This document shows, one piece after another, positions 26,823-35,536 of a DNA stretch of 64,000 bases. The first letter of the stretch is position 1, and every line of letters starts with the position of its first letter. The position numbers and the translations under genes are program-made. The notes beneath the pieces were generated by a model, which saw nothing but the letters and a program-made list of their open reading frames with translations, was not told the origin of the DNA and did no database searches. This stretch comes from Oceanobacter sp045430275 (GTDB lineage Bacteria; Pseudomonadota; Gammaproteobacteria; Pseudomonadales; Oceanobacteraceae), in the NCBI GenBank assembly GCA_045430275.1, contig JAILXU010000001.1, positions 62,001-126,000 of the forward strand, read 5' to 3'.

Positions 26823-27322
26823 TTTTCTCGTTCAATGATCAGTTGTCCTAAGGATTGTATCTTGAGTGTTATACGACGATTTCCGGTGCAGTATGGAACC
26901 TGAATTTTAAAGTTACCAGAGGACTCGGCACGCCCCTGAGTGTTAAAAACAAGGTTAGTATATGAGGAGGTAATGTTTCCCGACTGAGTCATGGGAGAGG
27001 TTGTACTTCCTCTTTTTCTTAAGGCTTTGCCATTATCAATCACTTCCCATCCAATACTCCAATCACCAGAAATTGCCCTGACAGTAATATCCCTGGTGCG
27101 AGTGAATGCCTGGTTTCTGGCGAATTGGATGTCGACTTCGAGCTGGGAAGATAGGGTGTCAGCCTCTCTGTTCACGAACATGGTTTTCACTTCTGGAGTG
27201 ATTGTAGTCACCAATATTCCCATGATTGCGAGTGTGATCATAAGCTCAATAAAAGTGAAGCCGGCACTATGTGCCAACTCCACTCTGTTGGACGCTGTAC
27301 AGGAAGGTATTAACCTGGGCAT
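26813..27322 (-). CDS. fimU: FimT/FimU-type (GspH domain) pseudopilin
   Basis: 169 residues. A long 21-residue leader ends SAG before FTFIELMITLAIMGILVTTITPEV; the GspH/FimT domain follows, with LEVDIQFARNQAFTRTRDITV and GDWSIGWEV. By position directly before pilV it corresponds to fimU of P. aeruginosa, a minor pilin connecting the tip complex to the PilA fibre. The two Cys near the C-terminus (YCTG, EKCT) could pair. Its ATG overlaps the pilY1 stop by one base. Confidence 0.85.
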   Translation of the reverse strand: MPRLIPSCTASNRVELAHSAGFTFIELMITLAIMGILVTTITPEVKTMFVNREADTLSSQLEVDIQFARNQAFTRTRDITVRAISGDWSIGWEVIDNGKALRKRGSTTSPMTQSGNITSSYTNLVFNTQGRAESSGNFKIQVPYCTGNRRITLKIQSLGQLIIEREKCT

Positions 27323-30300
27323 TAATACTCTCTCCAGTAACTGCGTCCAAAGCTTTTGTACTCACTGCCTTCATGTTCAAGAAGCTCTGTACGGATCATG
27401 ACACCTTCTGGGATGTGCGTTGATCTTTCCAGGTCATTCGTAGGGCGGGGAGGCCTGATATAAATGGGTGTTGGAGGAATACCCGGAGACTTTAGGTCGA
27501 CTTTCACAACTGTGGGTTTTTGAAGGACTGTTTTCAGGTTTCCGGACGAATCATTTTCCAGTGCATAATATCTGGGCTTGATCAGGTACGTTCTGGCATA
27601 CCCGATGTCAGGGTCACAACCGGAACGACTTTCTCCGTTAGAGGGACGATACGAAACCATATATGTAGTGCCATCAACCGTCAGGGATTTTGACAATATT
27701 TTTTCGCCGAGTGATGGAAGCTTATAATACAAGCCATTCTTCACCCTTGAGGTGGAGGCGGATTCATAATTGGCATAATCTGCCAGGTCTGATTTTGTGA
27801 GTTTTTTGTAGTTATCAGGAGCGCCGTCAATATTAAAATCATTGATGATATAAATATTGTCGGTTGTATCATTATTTAAGGGGTGAGCTCGATATCCCGA
27901 CCCCATAGCAATTTGATAACGCCCAAGTGTTACTACACTGGACCCCTCTTTAAATTTCCCTGATTCTGTGTAAATAATATCCGGTGTTGTGTAAAAGCGA
28001 ACATGGTTTTTTGTTGTATCATTGCTTCCCAAGTCTGCAATGACCCCACCTTTGGCATACTTGCTTACTGAGCCAGAGTTTTCTTCAATCAGATCAATGC
28101 GCCATATGCGGCCCCCAAGATCAGCTGCGTATAAAATATCAACGTCACCATCACTGTCGTCGTCCACCGGGACAATATCGCCTGCAATGCCACTGGTCAT
28201 TTCAGAAAGGTGCAAATTGCCGGTATTTTTGGATGCTTTCCAAAGCAGTGCCCCGCTATCTGGATCAATCATATAGATTGCGTTGCCCATCTGGTGAGGC
28301 TTGCGGCTGGTGTTGTTGTCTTCAGCTGGGTCATACCCACCTCCAAAGAATAACACTTCTTTTTTCTTGCCTTTCCAGACAACCGTTGCCTGAACCATCC
28401 TTGACCAGGTTTGCCCCAGCTCCTTGAAATCCCCAGTGCCTCCCTGAATGCGCCATTTAAATTTTGGAGCATTACGTTTGCCAATGTCGAGTGCGTAATA
28501 TGAGCGGCCTCCACGACGCATACCGGCGTATAAAAAAGCATCTTCACCTGTATCTACGATGTTATTTCCATTTGAATCTTTGTGGTACACAGTAAGGTGG
28601 CCATCCATGCCATACACTTTTTGAGTATCTCGCTCGTAATACGCTTTGATGTTTGGAAGTAACTCTTGAGGAATAAATGAAAAATCTTCTTTGGGGTTGT
28701 TTTTATTGGTATGAAACGCATGTAAATAGCCTGAGTTAGTACCTACGAAAACGGTACTGTCAGCAACGCTTTTACCACCCGAAGAACTCAGGGTGCCATA
28801 ATTAACCAGAATTGGTCTACTATGTAGAGGGTCTTCCATTGAGCGGCGGGCATCTGTTGCATCAGATGATGTGGTGTCATACCCCTGAGCCCATTGCAGC
28901 ATTTTAAGGAAATTTTCATCCGTTGCTTCGCTATTAAAGAGATCTTTATTCTGATTGACCTTTCCATTGTTGGCAGAGATACGATTGCTAGAATCCATCA
29001 GGTTTTTGGTGCTACCGAGGTAGCTAACTACTTTTCTGTCATCTGGGCTGGTTAGACGGCGTGCAGCACCGCCTGACTCTACTTTTTCGCCATCAGGGGC
29101 ATCTTCACTCAAGGTCCAGAAACTGGTCGCATTCTTGGCAAAATAGCCTGTTTTGGGATCAATAGCGGGAAGCCCTTTGGCATCTTGAACTTTGCCATCG
29201 GAACCCAGGCGGTAACGCTTCAGATTGCCACCCCAAGAAGCATCAACCTCGGGTTTGAACAGGGAGTAGTACAACTGATCCGAATGCTCAAGGCTGTTGT
29301 AGGCGTTGACGGTCAGTGCCGGTGCGGCAAAGCTGCCTGATGATTGGGAGATGGAATCAAAGACTTTTTTCAACGCATTTCTCAGGTCTGCTGCATTGGA
29401 GCCTTCTTGTGCAATACCGCCACCAAAATGAGCAATATCATTCATACGGTCTTGAGTTCGGCCGCTGATAAACCCACCGATGGTATGAATAGTGATGGGT
29501 TGATGGCCTTTTAAATGACTGGCGTTGTCCAGGTTATGATAAGCATAAGCCAGTTCTTCTGCACAGCCTCCATTGCCACTGCAGGACGTTGAGAAATACT
29601 TGTAGGTTGGGAAATCTTTGGACGGTAATTTTTTTAACAAATTTTTAGCGACGGTGTTCGCGCTGCTATCACTGGTTGGTGAACCATCTGAAAATAAAAC
29701 AACATGACTGGATTGGCACTCATCCGTCATTGGGGAAACCCAGTTCCCTTTGCCATCGTGTGCAGAATCCAGATTAAGATTTTCAACACATACCAGTTTT
29801 TTCTCATATTTTGGTACTTCTGGATCAGGATCTGGCGGAGGAGAAACAGACTCTGTATTAGCTCGGTACACAGCTTCACTAAGCCCTGAACCTTCTATAG
29901 TGCGCTGTTCCCATCGAGCTAAATCATCCCATGATTTAAACTTTCCAGTTTTGGAATCTCGAAATAATCGATACATCCATGCTTCTGTAACCATCCACCA
30001 TTCAGGTGGTGTTTTAGCGTATTTACTCTTATTGATTTTATAGGTTTTTTTGAGTTTCTTTTTAATCCAATCTGGAATTTTGTTCCATGGCTTCCAAGCC
30101 ATTTTCTTAGTATCAAGAAGCTCATTTCTCATTAAATAAGCACCGTTGTCATCTTGAGGCAGTTTAAACCACCAAACACTTTTATCAATCGTCGCTTTAG
30201 CCGTGCTTGGGGCTGGAATAGGGATACCAACAGAATGAGATGATGAGGCGATTGTTTTAGAGCCTTTTTTGACAGGTACCAGCCTTTCTTCCCAAGTTAA

Positions 30301-30852
30301 ACAGAGGTCTGTATTCTCAGAGTATAATGCCCGCTCAAACAGAATTTTATCACCCCGAAGATAAGCTGAAGCTTCTGCCAGAGTTTCTGTAATAGGGGTG
30401 GCACCTGCTGCGGTATAGGAGTACAAAACATCTTTAACAATGGTTCTGACACTGTTCTCATGAATACCAATGACTTTTTCACCAGTAACAGGGTCTGGAG
30501 TGGCATCTTCAATGACGCGACTGGTGCCGCCGCCATCGATAGGCATCAGAGGACTACTAAGCCAGCCACCACTGTGAGGCGATTTGCGATCAAGGCGCAT
30601 GATGGCGATATTAATACCGCTGGTGCTATTGATTACATCAACAGCGACCTTTTGAACAACTTCAAGGCGAGTGCCTTCTCTTACTCCATTTGTGTAGACA
30701 GAACTCCCCATACTGCCCGAGGTATCCATAACGAATATAACATTGGGAGCCGCTTGAGGCTTTCGGCTGACGTATATCTCTGTATCATCCGCAAATGTGG
30801 GAAAATTACTGAATAACCCGAGAGCGAGTAAACTGAGCCAATAGAGTTTCAT
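27322..30852 (-). CDS. pilY1: Type IV pilus tip adhesin/assembly protein PilY1
   Basis: 1,176 residues. Signal peptide (1-21, ending TFA) then a von Willebrand A domain with MIDAS residues DTSGS (43-47), Thr152 and Asp389. The C-terminal half is the PilY1 beta-propeller with a calcium-loop DDDSDGDVD near 895 and an EF-hand-like DSNGNNIVDTGED near 760. PilY1 sits at the pilus tip, opposes PilT retraction and senses surfaces. Two oddities: an RGD tripeptide inside the vWA domain (166-168) and a Trp/Lys-rich insertion at about 225-330. The gene is A+T rich relative to housekeeping neighbours. Confidence 0.94.
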   Translation of the reverse strand: MKLYWLSLLALGLFSNFPTFADDTEIYVSRKPQAAPNVIFVMDTSGSMGSSVYTNGVREGTRLEVVQKVAVDVINSTSGINIAIMRLDRKSPHSGGWLSSPLMPIDGGGTSRVIEDATPDPVTGEKVIGIHENSVRTIVKDVLYSYTAAGATPITETLAEASAYLRGDKILFERALYSENTDLCLTWEERLVPVKKGSKTIASSSHSVGIPIPAPSTAKATIDKSVWWFKLPQDDNGAYLMRNELLDTKKMAWKPWNKIPDWIKKKLKKTYKINKSKYAKTPPEWWMVTEAWMYRLFRDSKTGKFKSWDDLARWEQRTIEGSGLSEAVYRANTESVSPPPDPDPEVPKYEKKLVCVENLNLDSAHDGKGNWVSPMTDECQSSHVVLFSDGSPTSDSSANTVAKNLLKKLPSKDFPTYKYFSTSCSGNGGCAEELAYAYHNLDNASHLKGHQPITIHTIGGFISGRTQDRMNDIAHFGGGIAQEGSNAADLRNALKKVFDSISQSSGSFAAPALTVNAYNSLEHSDQLYYSLFKPEVDASWGGNLKRYRLGSDGKVQDAKGLPAIDPKTGYFAKNATSFWTLSEDAPDGEKVESGGAARRLTSPDDRKVVSYLGSTKNLMDSSNRISANNGKVNQNKDLFNSEATDENFLKMLQWAQGYDTTSSDATDARRSMEDPLHSRPILVNYGTLSSSGGKSVADSTVFVGTNSGYLHAFHTNKNNPKEDFSFIPQELLPNIKAYYERDTQKVYGMDGHLTVYHKDSNGNNIVDTGEDAFLYAGMRRGGRSYYALDIGKRNAPKFKWRIQGGTGDFKELGQTWSRMVQATVVWKGKKKEVLFFGGGYDPAEDNNTSRKPHQMGNAIYMIDPDSGALLWKASKNTGNLHLSEMTSGIAGDIVPVDDDSDGDVDILYAADLGGRIWRIDLIEENSGSVSKYAKGGVIADLGSNDTTKNHVRFYTTPDIIYTESGKFKEGSSVVTLGRYQIAMGSGYRAHPLNNDTTDNIYIINDFNIDGAPDNYKKLTKSDLADYANYESASTSRVKNGLYYKLPSLGEKILSKSLTVDGTTYMVSYRPSNGESRSGCDPDIGYARTYLIKPRYYALENDSSGNLKTVLQKPTVVKVDLKSPGIPPTPIYIRPPRPTNDLERSTHIPEGVMIRTELLEHEGSEYKSFGRSYWREY

Positions 30853-31220
30853 TGTTGCTCTCCTTGTGCAGGTTCGTAGTCGTCACTGTGCCCACCAAAT
30901 CGAAAATACATCGCTGTTTTACTTGATCGATCAATACCGATGTTTACAGTTCCATAATTCTTTTGAATATAGAGTTCCGTCGCACGTTTGAAATCAATAG
31001 GCTGGTCATATTCATGAATTTCTACTGAAGGGGATATCAATAGCCTTTCTGATTTGCATTTTTCGCAAGGAATAATCTGTGCACCATGGCGCGAAAACGT
31101 CAAAAGTTGATGTGCATTAATTTGATATTCTGCAAAAGATCGCAAGTTTTTTTGCTCTTCGAATGCATGAGCTGAAAAAACAACAGCCAGAAGGCTGATT
31201 TTTAAATAAAATTTCATCAT
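30849..31220 (-). CDS. Small secreted protein of unknown function in pilus operon
   Basis: 123 residues. Signal peptide MMKFYLKISLLAVVFSAHA is followed by about 100 polar residues with one CEKC pair near residue 55. I do not recognise the family. Its stop overlaps the pilY1 start by four bases and pilX ends 14 bases upstream, so it is certainly co-translated with the tip-complex genes and probably exported with them. P. aeruginosa has a small PilY2 of similar size, but downstream of pilY1; equivalence is only a guess. Confidence 0.72.
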   Translation of the reverse strand: MMKFYLKISLLAVVFSAHAFEEQKNLRSFAEYQINAHQLLTFSRHGAQIIPCEKCKSERLLISPSVEIHEYDQPIDFKRATELYIQKNYGTVNIGIDRSSKTAMYFRFGGHSDDYEPAQGEQQ

Positions 31221-31234
31221 AGTTCTGGTTGCCT

Positions 31235-31783
31235 TTATCTCAAGATTATAAAACCTTGTTCCATGGTGGTTGTGATGGTGCCCGGTTCATTGGCACTTAT
31301 GAATTTTGACTTGAAAAAGAACGGAGCCTTCCCTCCTACACTATTACCTTCAACGAATTTCAAAGAGTGAGGCTTGTCATATATAGTGTCATCAATCGTT
31401 ACTTTATTTGTAACCCCGGCAACAGTCGGCATATGTGTTAAAGAAGGGTGATCCCAGTTATAGGCTTTGTATATATCAAGGCTTTTTTCTAATGCTGAAT
31501 CATCGTGTGTAGCGGCCTTGGCTTTTGCTTCTGTTATTAACGGCTGAAGATTTGTTGTTGATGTATTGTCCTGACTGAGCTGATGTATCATGCCCATCGT
31601 ATAAGTATAAGCCGCAGAATTAATTTGAAGCTTGTGCTGCAAGTTGTTGACCATGCGCACCTGAAGTGTGGTTCGCTGCATGTTGAAGGCCGCTGTTACA
31701 GTCATCAGTGCAAGTACAACCAGACTCAGGATCATGGCAGACCCTTTCTGGGATGAACGAGGCATGGTGTTGATTGCTTTCAT
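31235..31783 (-). CDS. pilX: Type IV pilus minor pilin PilX
   Basis: 182 residues. Leader ends QKG before SAMILSLVVLALMTVTAAFNMQRTTLQVRMVNNLQ; this N-terminus with RTTLQ.RM.NN is typical of PilX. The pilin Glu5 is missing (Leu), as is common in PilX/GspK-type tip subunits, which cap the helix and need no docking to a preceding subunit. Located upstream of pilY1, whereas P. aeruginosa places pilX after fimU-pilV-pilW. Confidence 0.83.
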   Translation of the reverse strand: MKAINTMPRSSQKGSAMILSLVVLALMTVTAAFNMQRTTLQVRMVNNLQHKLQINSAAYTYTMGMIHQLSQDNTSTTNLQPLITEAKAKAATHDDSALEKSLDIYKAYNWDHPSLTHMPTVAGVTNKVTIDDTIYDKPHSLKFVEGNSVGGKAPFFFKSKFISANEPGTITTTMEQGFIILR

Positions 31784-31873
31784 GGGAACACCCTATTGTT
31801 TCTATACCTCTATCCTAGGTAGCACCTGTATTCAAAGCCAGTTATCTAGTGATTAACGGCTTTTATTGGTGCG

Positions 31874-32455
31874 CTAGCGGCGAGGGCAAACCACGTTCTT
31901 GCCATTGGCGGTTTCTGGTAGGCCATCATCGTCAGAATCGCTACCTCTTCGGATTCTGCCCAGGCGTGACACAATGAATGCCGCGCCGGTTTGAAGCTTT
32001 TCTCCGGATGCCCGGCAATAACTGAAAGAGCCATTATTAAAACCGGCGAAGCCTTGTTGATCAAAGCGGAATGCCTTCTTGGGGTAGAGCCGTACGACGT
32101 GGTCTGTTTCCGAGGCTGGAATGGTGGTAATGATCGTTTCTCCCGGATCCAGGCGTTGATTTTTATTGAGGTCCTGAAAGGCAGTTAATGCCTTGTCCCA
32201 CTGTCGCTTGCACTGGTTTTGCACCAATGGACACAAGGCCGTTGGTGAGTTGGTTGTAATCGCCATTGCGCGTGTGGCGTAAATGGCCATGTGCAGTGTC
32301 TGAATTTCAGTCTGGGCCTGGTAGCGATGCTGCATGGCTGAAAATGACGGCGTTCCAACCGTGATCAGTAAGCCGGTGATAGCAAGGGTAATCATCAGTT
32401 CCAGTATGGTTAAACCAGAGAGAGCAGAAAGGGGGAAAGGTTTGTGTGTGAGCAT
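31874..32455 (-). CDS. fimT: FimT-type pseudopilin (GspH domain)
   Basis: 193 residues from the ATG at 32455, which has GGAGG at ideal spacing; an upstream ATG at 32488 lacks one. Leader ends LSG before LTILELMITLAITGLLITVGTPSF, then the GspH/FimT domain with LHMAIYATRAMAITTNSPTALCP, DLNKNQRLDPGE and FDQQGF. Adjacent to pilR as fimT is in P. aeruginosa. Separated from pilX by 90 bases, so pilX may have its own promoter. Confidence 0.87.
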   Translation of the reverse strand: MLTHKPFPLSALSGLTILELMITLAITGLLITVGTPSFSAMQHRYQAQTEIQTLHMAIYATRAMAITTNSPTALCPLVQNQCKRQWDKALTAFQDLNKNQRLDPGETIITTIPASETDHVVRLYPKKAFRFDQQGFAGFNNGSFSYCRASGEKLQTGAAFIVSRLGRIRRGSDSDDDGLPETANGKNVVCPRR

Positions 32456-32548
32456 AACGTCCTCCGTGACGATGTAATGGATGCTCACTATGGTGACAAC
32501 TTATTTTCCCGATTGCACTCGGAAGAAATTCGTAGATTTCAGGACATT

Positions 32549-33904
32549 TCAGTCAATATTCAGTTTTTTGCAACGATAACGCAGTGCCCGGAAACTGATG
32601 CCCAGCTTTTCTGCGGCGGCGGTTTTGTTCCAGCGGGTCGCTTCAAGAGCTTGGGTAATGGCTGTACGTTCGATGTTTTCCAGATAGGCTTCCAGATTGT
32701 TGGTTTCTATACGGGTTTCCGGTAGCTCCGTTGCCATAATGGGGACATCAAGCGGAGAGCTTGATGGCAAATGCAAATCGGTGGGTTCAATCACATCGCC
32801 TTCTGACATGGTGACAGCGCGTTGCAGTATGTTTTCAAGCTCACGAACATTACCGGGAAAGGCGTATTGGCACAGCACCTGTAAAGCCTCAGTGCTGAGT
32901 GCGATTTCTGGCATGCCCCATTCTTCGCTGTACTTGCGAATAAAATGGTTGGCGAGCATGGGAATGTCATCCTGACGTTCGCGCAAGTGAGGAACGCTGA
33001 TCTGGATGACATTGAGTCGAAAGAACAGATCCTGGCGAAATTCCCCATCCTTGACCATTTGGTTCAGGTCTCGGTGGCTGGCACTGAGGATGCGTACATC
33101 AATCGCCGCTTCATGCTCGCTGCCTACGCTGCGGACGGCTTTTTCCTGAATGACCCGGAGCAATTTGGCTTGCATCTCCAGTGGCAACTCAGCCACTTCA
33201 TCAAGAAACAAGGTGCCACCATTGGCGGCCTGAAAGAATCCCTCTTTATCATTATTGGCCCCGGTAAAGCTGCCACGTTTATGACCAAAGAACTCACTTT
33301 CCATCAAGTCTTTGGGGATCGCCCCGCAGTTGACCGGCATAAAGGGTTGCCCTGACCGGGAGCTTTGATGATGAATCAGGCGTGCAACCAGTTCCTTCCC
33401 GGTACCGGATTCACCAAAAACAAACACCGGGGCCTGGGTTCGGGCGACTTTCTGAATGGTTTCCTTGAGAGCTTGCATAGCACTTGAGTGGCCAAGCAAG
33501 GTATTGCTCGAGGGCAACGCTTCGATATGTAAGGGCACGCGCGTCAATTTGAGGGCTGCAGAAGCCAATTCGCGCAAGCGACCCAGATCAATGGGTTTGG
33601 CGACAAAATCAAACGCACCGGCCTTCAGAGCGGTGACGGCCATATCCATATTGCCGTGTGCTGTGATCATGGCAACGGGCATGTCGCTGTAGCGAGAGTG
33701 GCATAATTGAATGATGTCCATACCGTTGCCATCGGGCAAATTCATGTCGGTAATACAAAAGTGATATCGACGCTCTTCCAGCAGGGCCAGGGCTTCGCTG
33801 ACATTGGCGGCCTGAAAGCAAAGCAAATCCATTCTTTCCAGAGAAATGGACAGGAGCTGTCGAATATCGGGCTCATCATCAATAATTAACGCGGAGTACT
33901 GCAT
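32549..33904 (-). CDS. pilR: Sigma-54-dependent response regulator PilR
   Basis: 451 residues: receiver domain (1-120, phospho-Asp in DMNLPDGNG, Lys in AKPIDLG), AAA+ domain with Walker A GESGTGKE, sigma-54 contact loop GSFTGA (usual form GAFTGA), Walker B GGTLFLDEVAELP, and a Fis-type HTH (NKTAAAEKLGISFRALRYR). It activates sigma-54 transcription of the major pilin gene. Overlaps the pilS stop by one base. Confidence 0.95.
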   Translation of the reverse strand: MQYSALIIDDEPDIRQLLSISLERMDLLCFQAANVSEALALLEERRYHFCITDMNLPDGNGMDIIQLCHSRYSDMPVAMITAHGNMDMAVTALKAGAFDFVAKPIDLGRLRELASAALKLTRVPLHIEALPSSNTLLGHSSAMQALKETIQKVARTQAPVFVFGESGTGKELVARLIHHQSSRSGQPFMPVNCGAIPKDLMESEFFGHKRGSFTGANNDKEGFFQAANGGTLFLDEVAELPLEMQAKLLRVIQEKAVRSVGSEHEAAIDVRILSASHRDLNQMVKDGEFRQDLFFRLNVIQISVPHLRERQDDIPMLANHFIRKYSEEWGMPEIALSTEALQVLCQYAFPGNVRELENILQRAVTMSEGDVIEPTDLHLPSSSPLDVPIMATELPETRIETNNLEAYLENIERTAITQALEATRWNKTAAAEKLGISFRALRYRCKKLNID

Positions 33905-35442
33905 TATTTTGGCGTGTCCGTTGTAAGTAAAATTCGAAAACAGGTTCCATGAGGCTGTGGTTTGAGGCTGATGGTGGCATTGTTTGCTTCACACAACTCT
34001 CGGGTCAAATATAACCCCAAACCGGTGCCATTATGTTCGGTTGTGAAAAAAGGCTCAAATAAGTGCTCTTGTTGTTGGGGCGCGATCCCTGTGCCATTGT
34101 CGGTGACATCCAGAAATGCACGTCCCGTATTTTGTTGCCCGGCTGTGAGCATCAGCGTTGCCTGGTCGCCACTGGCAGCAAGAGCATACCGGAGACCGTT
34201 GCCACAGAGGTTGTGGAGAATTTGTTGAAGATGATCTGGGTCAATCTGCCCCAAAGTGTCATTGGGACAGACCACGTCAATGTGAAAATGCTTGTCCTGA
34301 TGCTGTCTTTGGAACTGATCCGCGAAGTGGGACAACCAGGGTTTTAACTTCAGTGTTTCCATGACCGGCTGGCGTTTGCGGGAAAGTTGCAGGATATCCT
34401 CAACCGTCCGATTAATACGCATGCAATGTTGTTCCAGGATTTCTGTGAGCTGGCGCTCCGGTGCCTGGAGGTATTCCGTCTCTGCAAGCAGTTGTGATGC
34501 TTGTCGGAGAGCGCTGAGAGGGTTGCGTATTTCATGAGCAATACTGGCTGTTAAACGCCCCAGAGAAGCCAGCTTCATTTGCTGGGCTTCGGCAGCAATG
34601 CGTGAGTGGTCGATGGCATACAAGAGAAAGTCGCCGGGTTCGGAGTCGGGCAGAATGACCTTGCGAAGTGAATATTTGTGGTCATTAAAGTCGATGGTGT
34701 GCCCGTTTTCCGAGACAGGCGTTTGCTGCAGAGGGGCTGGCAGCAGGTCGCCTTTGTGAAGATCAAACCAGCGTTCAGCCATTTGGTTAGAAAATAAAAT
34801 GCGCTGGTCACTGTCGCAAGCTAATACGCCGCTGGGCAATTCACGCAAGGCATGACGATTCAGTTTACGTGTTCGGCGAGCCAGTTTTTCAACCTGATTA
34901 GCGGTATCGATGGCGCTGTTCAAGTGGTGTGACAGCCACTGGGTGAGGAAGGCGAGCATGAAGCACAGGAAGCCATAAATACCCGAGTTGATCATATGAT
35001 GAGCCTGATCGTGGCTTTGTAAAATGTGTTGCGTGATCAGCATACCGAGCGTTGTCCAGGCGGCCACGGCATAACCGAGAATGCCGCTGGCCAGCAAGTT
35101 GGCAAACACCACCGGCATTAATAACAGGCTGGCCAGGCTGTATTCCAGGCGGTCTGTCCCTGTCATCAGAATGATCAGGCAGACAATTTCGACAAAAAAA
35201 TAGCCGATGATTTTCTGTTGGTCAGCCACCAGGTGTTTCAGGCTGGCAAATGCCAGAGCCGACACGATATAGGCGGCACAGACGCCACTCAGATACACCG
35301 CATTGCCTTGGCGGAAAAAATGATTCTGACTGTCCAGAACGACCAGGCTAAAAACAGTTAACGCCAGAAACATGGAGTAGTACGAATACAGTGTTAGCAG
35401 GCTGGATGGCTTAAGCGGTTTTGACAATCGGATCTGGGACAT
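33904..35442 (-). CDS. pilS: Sensor histidine kinase PilS
   Basis: 512 residues from the ATG at 35442 (GGAG five bases upstream; a start six codons earlier is possible but lacks a ribosome site). Six membrane helices occupy about residues 15-190, followed by a PAS-like region, the H-box SIAHEIRNPLSALRQ, N-box NLCGNGLRYA and G-boxes DNGTGIAP and GTGLGLYL. In Pseudomonas PilS senses PilA in the membrane and controls PilR. First gene of the pilus block. Confidence 0.94.
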   Translation of the reverse strand: MSQIRLSKPLKPSSLLTLYSYYSMFLALTVFSLVVLDSQNHFFRQGNAVYLSGVCAAYIVSALAFASLKHLVADQQKIIGYFFVEIVCLIILMTGTDRLEYSLASLLLMPVVFANLLASGILGYAVAAWTTLGMLITQHILQSHDQAHHMINSGIYGFLCFMLAFLTQWLSHHLNSAIDTANQVEKLARRTRKLNRHALRELPSGVLACDSDQRILFSNQMAERWFDLHKGDLLPAPLQQTPVSENGHTIDFNDHKYSLRKVILPDSEPGDFLLYAIDHSRIAAEAQQMKLASLGRLTASIAHEIRNPLSALRQASQLLAETEYLQAPERQLTEILEQHCMRINRTVEDILQLSRKRQPVMETLKLKPWLSHFADQFQRQHQDKHFHIDVVCPNDTLGQIDPDHLQQILHNLCGNGLRYALAASGDQATLMLTAGQQNTGRAFLDVTDNGTGIAPQQQEHLFEPFFTTEHNGTGLGLYLTRELCEANNATISLKPQPHGTCFRILLTTDTPK

Positions 35443-35536
35443 CGGTGCTCCGCATCTCATTCAGCAGGAATATTTGCGTGGGGTGTTGAATTTGCTGACA
35501 ATACCGGCAAAAACATCTAATAGGTAACGCGACAGC

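Noticed and set aside
31784..31873. Sigma-54 site upstream of pilX (minus strand TGGC ... GTGCT)
   Set aside because: The GG to GC spacing is 16 rather than the required 12 bases.
31700..32500. Mobile element near the pilin block
   Set aside because: No transposase, terminal inverted repeats or target duplications seen, despite the changed gene order and composition.
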